Source: Aquirhabdus sp. (GTDB taxonomy: Bacteria; Pseudomonadota; Gammaproteobacteria; Pseudomonadales; Moraxellaceae). Taken from it: DNA of 6,668 nt. Positions 5,064-6,668 of this stretch are shown here, piece after piece (the stretch's first letter is position 1; the number at the start of each line of letters is the position of its first letter). Below the pieces are notes generated by a model. That model had not been told where the DNA came from, did not search any database, and saw only the letters and a program-made list of their open reading frames with translations. Both the position numbers and the translations under genes were made by a program. Where the stretch lies: the NCBI GenBank assembly GCA_030150595.1, contig JASLFQ010000226.1, forward strand, positions 1-6,668, given 5' to 3'.

Positions 5064-6455
5064 TTATTTACTTTTGGCAGCATTGAAATCCAACACGCTA
5101 CCGCCGTGTGTTTTCACCCAATCTTCAGCCTGTCCTTTGAGTAAGAACGCATTGAGTTGACCTTTTGCATCGGCAGCGAACCATGCTTCATCAGCAAATA
5201 ATTTGATGCCGCTGTTACGATCTTGGGCATACACCACGCGAATTTTTTTGCCAGCTTGGTTCAGTTTTTTCAGATCAATAAAGGCTGATTCTGGTGAGGC
5301 ATAGCTACGTACTTTCGGTTCACCATCGACCCAGATTTGAGTGACGCGTTTAAAGTCTGTAATGGTTTTGCCAGTCGTTGCGTCTTTCGCTTTCAACGGT
5401 AATTTGTTGTAGTTCTTCAGCGCAGCATCGTAATCGAGCCCTGATACTTTGAACGCTTCACGGAGATAGTGATCATCTATGAATGTGTTTACATCCAGAT
5501 CAGCATCCGTTTTTTTCAATAATTTCAATGTTTCAATCGAGGTTTTAAGCGCTTGACGATATTCAGGTTTCCACGTGAAGTCGCGCGTTTGCAGGCCAAG
5601 CGGGCCGTGAAATAGATAAACGACTTCAGGTTCAATCCCCGTCTCTTTGGCGATTATTTCGCTGTATTTTTCAGGGTCTTCACTGATTAAGCGGTTGGCT
5701 TCGATAGCGGCGCGTAAGTAAGCGACGACGATTTCAGGATATTTTTTCGCATAATCATCGGCGACTAAACTGCCATGAAAGGTCGGTGCATTGGCTTGCG
5801 AACCATCATAAATTTTGCGAGCAAAGCCACGATAAGGGAACAAATCGGCAAACGGCACGAAGTCCGCATGCGCATCAACTTTGCCACTTTGCAGCGCCGA
5901 GCCAGCCACTTCAGGCGCTTGGGTGATGATTTGCACATCGCGATCAGGATCCCAGCCCTGCGCTTTAATCGCACGCAGTAACATGCCATGCGCTGTCGAT
6001 GCAAATGGCACGGAAATGGTTTTGCCTTTTAAATCACGGATCGATTGCACCGTTGAATTTTTTGGTAGCACGATGCCATTACCACTACCAATCGTGCTGC
6101 CTGATAGGACGCTTAGGAATATATTTTTCTTCCCTGCTTTCTGAAATGCGGCGCCGTTGAGAGAGCCAGGAAAATCAGCCATTGCGCCAATATCCAAACG
6201 GCCTGCGACCATTTCATTGGTCAGTGGTGCGCCTGAGGTGAAGTTTTTCCATTCAATGTCATATTGCACATCTTTGTATTTGCCATCATGCGGCAGATAT
6301 TTTTCCAGCAAATGCAAATCACGAATCAATAGACCACCTGTGGCACAGTTAATGGTTGTGTCTTGCGTCCCTATCGCGACGCGAATGGTTTCAGCATGTG
6401 TACTGGCAATACCTGCTGCGATAATTATTCCTAAAGTGAGTTGACGTATATTCAT
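5064..6455 (-). CDS. ABC transporter substrate-binding protein (NrtA/SsuA/TauA-like) with C-terminal NosL-like domain
   Basis: The protein has 463 residues, well above the roughly 320 usual for SsuA/TauA-type binding proteins. Residues 1-21 are a Sec signal peptide ending THA, with likely cleavage before E22, so it acts in the periplasm. The core (about 24-335) has the two-lobe layout of the family: RVAIGTQDT, NEMVAGRLDIGAMADFP, DLKGKTISVPFASTAHGMLL, SALQSGKVDAHADF and VVAYLRAAIEA. The only cysteine, C37, sits in TTINCATGG just after the first strand, where this family contacts its ligand. Residues about 375-457 are extra: YASPESAF, VVYAQDR, DEAWFAADA, LNAFLLKGQAEDWV and HGGSVLDF follow the order of a NosL-type domain. 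The extension lacks Cys and Met, so copper binding like NosL is unlikely. GAGG six bases before the ATG supports the start. Ligand unknown; a sulfur-containing or other small anion would fit the family. Confidence 0.9.
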   Translation of the reverse strand: MNIRQLTLGIIIAAGIASTHAETIRVAIGTQDTTINCATGGLLIRDLHLLEKYLPHDGKYKDVQYDIEWKNFTSGAPLTNEMVAGRLDIGAMADFPGSLNGAAFQKAGKKNIFLSVLSGSTIGSGNGIVLPKNSTVQSIRDLKGKTISVPFASTAHGMLLRAIKAQGWDPDRDVQIITQAPEVAGSALQSGKVDAHADFVPFADLFPYRGFARKIYDGSQANAPTFHGSLVADDYAKKYPEIVVAYLRAAIEANRLISEDPEKYSEIIAKETGIEPEVVYLFHGPLGLQTRDFTWKPEYRQALKTSIETLKLLKKTDADLDVNTFIDDHYLREAFKVSGLDYDAALKNYNKLPLKAKDATTGKTITDFKRVTQIWVDGEPKVRSYASPESAFIDLKKLNQAGKKIRVVYAQDRNSGIKLFADEAWFAADAKGQLNAFLLKGQAEDWVKTHGGSVLDFNAAKSK

Positions 6456-6483
6456 TCTGTTCCTCGTATTTTTTAGCCTGATT

Positions 6484-6503
6484 GTTGAGTCATAGCGTTG
6501 AGT
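6484..6503. repeat. Short direct repeat in the gap before the binding-protein gene
   Basis: GTTGAGT occurs at 6484-6490 and again at 6497-6503, 13 bases apart, in the 73-base gap between the ferredoxin-like gene and the binding-protein gene. It could be a regulator site for an internal promoter, but two 7-base copies are weak evidence and no clear -35/-10 pair is visible with it. Confidence 0.25.
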
Positions 6504-6528
6504 GAAGATGTTGTTTATTTGGTTAAAA

Positions 6529-6668
6529 CTATTTCAATAAGTAGGGAATATTGACCCGTACTGCATCTGTCGGGCAGTCTGTCTCGCAGGGCATGCAATA
6601 CCAGCATTCATCAAATTGCATGACCGCTTTACGTTTAACGGGATCAATCACCAGTAAGTCCATCGGGC
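6529..6668 (-). CDS. 4Fe-4S ferredoxin-type protein, C-terminal end only
   Basis: The minus-strand frame is open to the right edge and ends with TAG at 6529-6531; about 45 residues are visible. They contain C-WY-C-MP-C-ETD-CP, the complete CxxCxxCxxxCP motif for a [4Fe-4S] cluster, followed by TDAVRVNIPYLLK at the C-terminus. The segment before it (MDLLVIDPVKRKAVMQFDE) lacks Cys. If this is a two-cluster ferredoxin, the other cluster is beyond the window. The wording resembles small ferredoxins and AprB-like beta subunits that partner an FAD-containing fumarate-reductase/AprA-type subunit, but that partner is not visible, so this is inference. The ATG at 6663 is within the open frame and need not be the start. 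It is 73 bases upstream of the binding-protein gene on the same strand with no terminator between, so it is probably the head part of the same operon. Confidence 0.82.
   Translation of the reverse strand, partial: PMDLLVIDPVKRKAVMQFDECWYCMPCETDCPTDAVRVNIPYLLK

Noticed and set aside
6157..6444. Plus-strand open frame opposite the binding-protein gene, with others at 5775-6144
   Set aside because: They are shadows of a strongly supported coding sequence, with no ribosome binding site and no recognisable motif.

Overview
The window looks like a piece of a gamma-proteobacterial chromosome, most likely Acinetobacter or a close Moraxellaceae relative. This rests on the moderate-to-low GC, the codon use, the style of a plasmid-type helix-turn-helix protein and a small His-rich exported protein of a kind I associate with that group. 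No tRNA, rRNA, CRISPR array or transposase is visible. The genus is an inference from remembered protein families, not from a search.

Layout. (1) Bases 2-661, plus strand: the 3' part of a DUF445 membrane protein, open at the left edge, followed by a strong hairpin terminator (706-744) that can serve both converging genes. (2) 751-1089, minus strand: a small secreted His-rich protein of unknown role. (3) 1090-1435: a gene-free stretch with one clean 9-bp palindrome. (4) 1436-1834, minus strand: a HTH plus coiled-coil DNA-binding protein of the type that accompanies plasmid replication initiators. Its promoter is packed with TGTAT(C)/(G)ATACA repeats, and part of that block is duplicated inside its own coding sequence. 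(5) 1935-6668, minus strand: one long apparent operon. In transcription order it holds the end of a 4Fe-4S ferredoxin-like protein (cut by the right edge), an ABC substrate-binding protein with a NosL-like C-terminal extension, a permease, an ATPase, a ten-repeat HEAT protein, and a stand-alone DUF971 protein.

How the genes may work together. The three ABC genes form a complete NrtABC/SsuABC/TauABC-type importer. The binding protein feeds the permease, and the ATPase drives uptake. The ferredoxin upstream suggests that the imported compound is handled by a redox enzyme whose other subunit would lie beyond the right edge. The HEAT protein and the zinc-motif DUF971 protein are translationally coupled by a TGATG overlap. 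They look like dedicated accessory factors (scaffold, maturation or cofactor handling) rather than transporter parts. The substrate cannot be read from the sequence. This operon, with its fused binding protein and two unexplained accessory genes, is the best candidate here for an undescribed system. The second most interesting signal is the repeat-dense, nearly leaderless promoter of the HTH gene.
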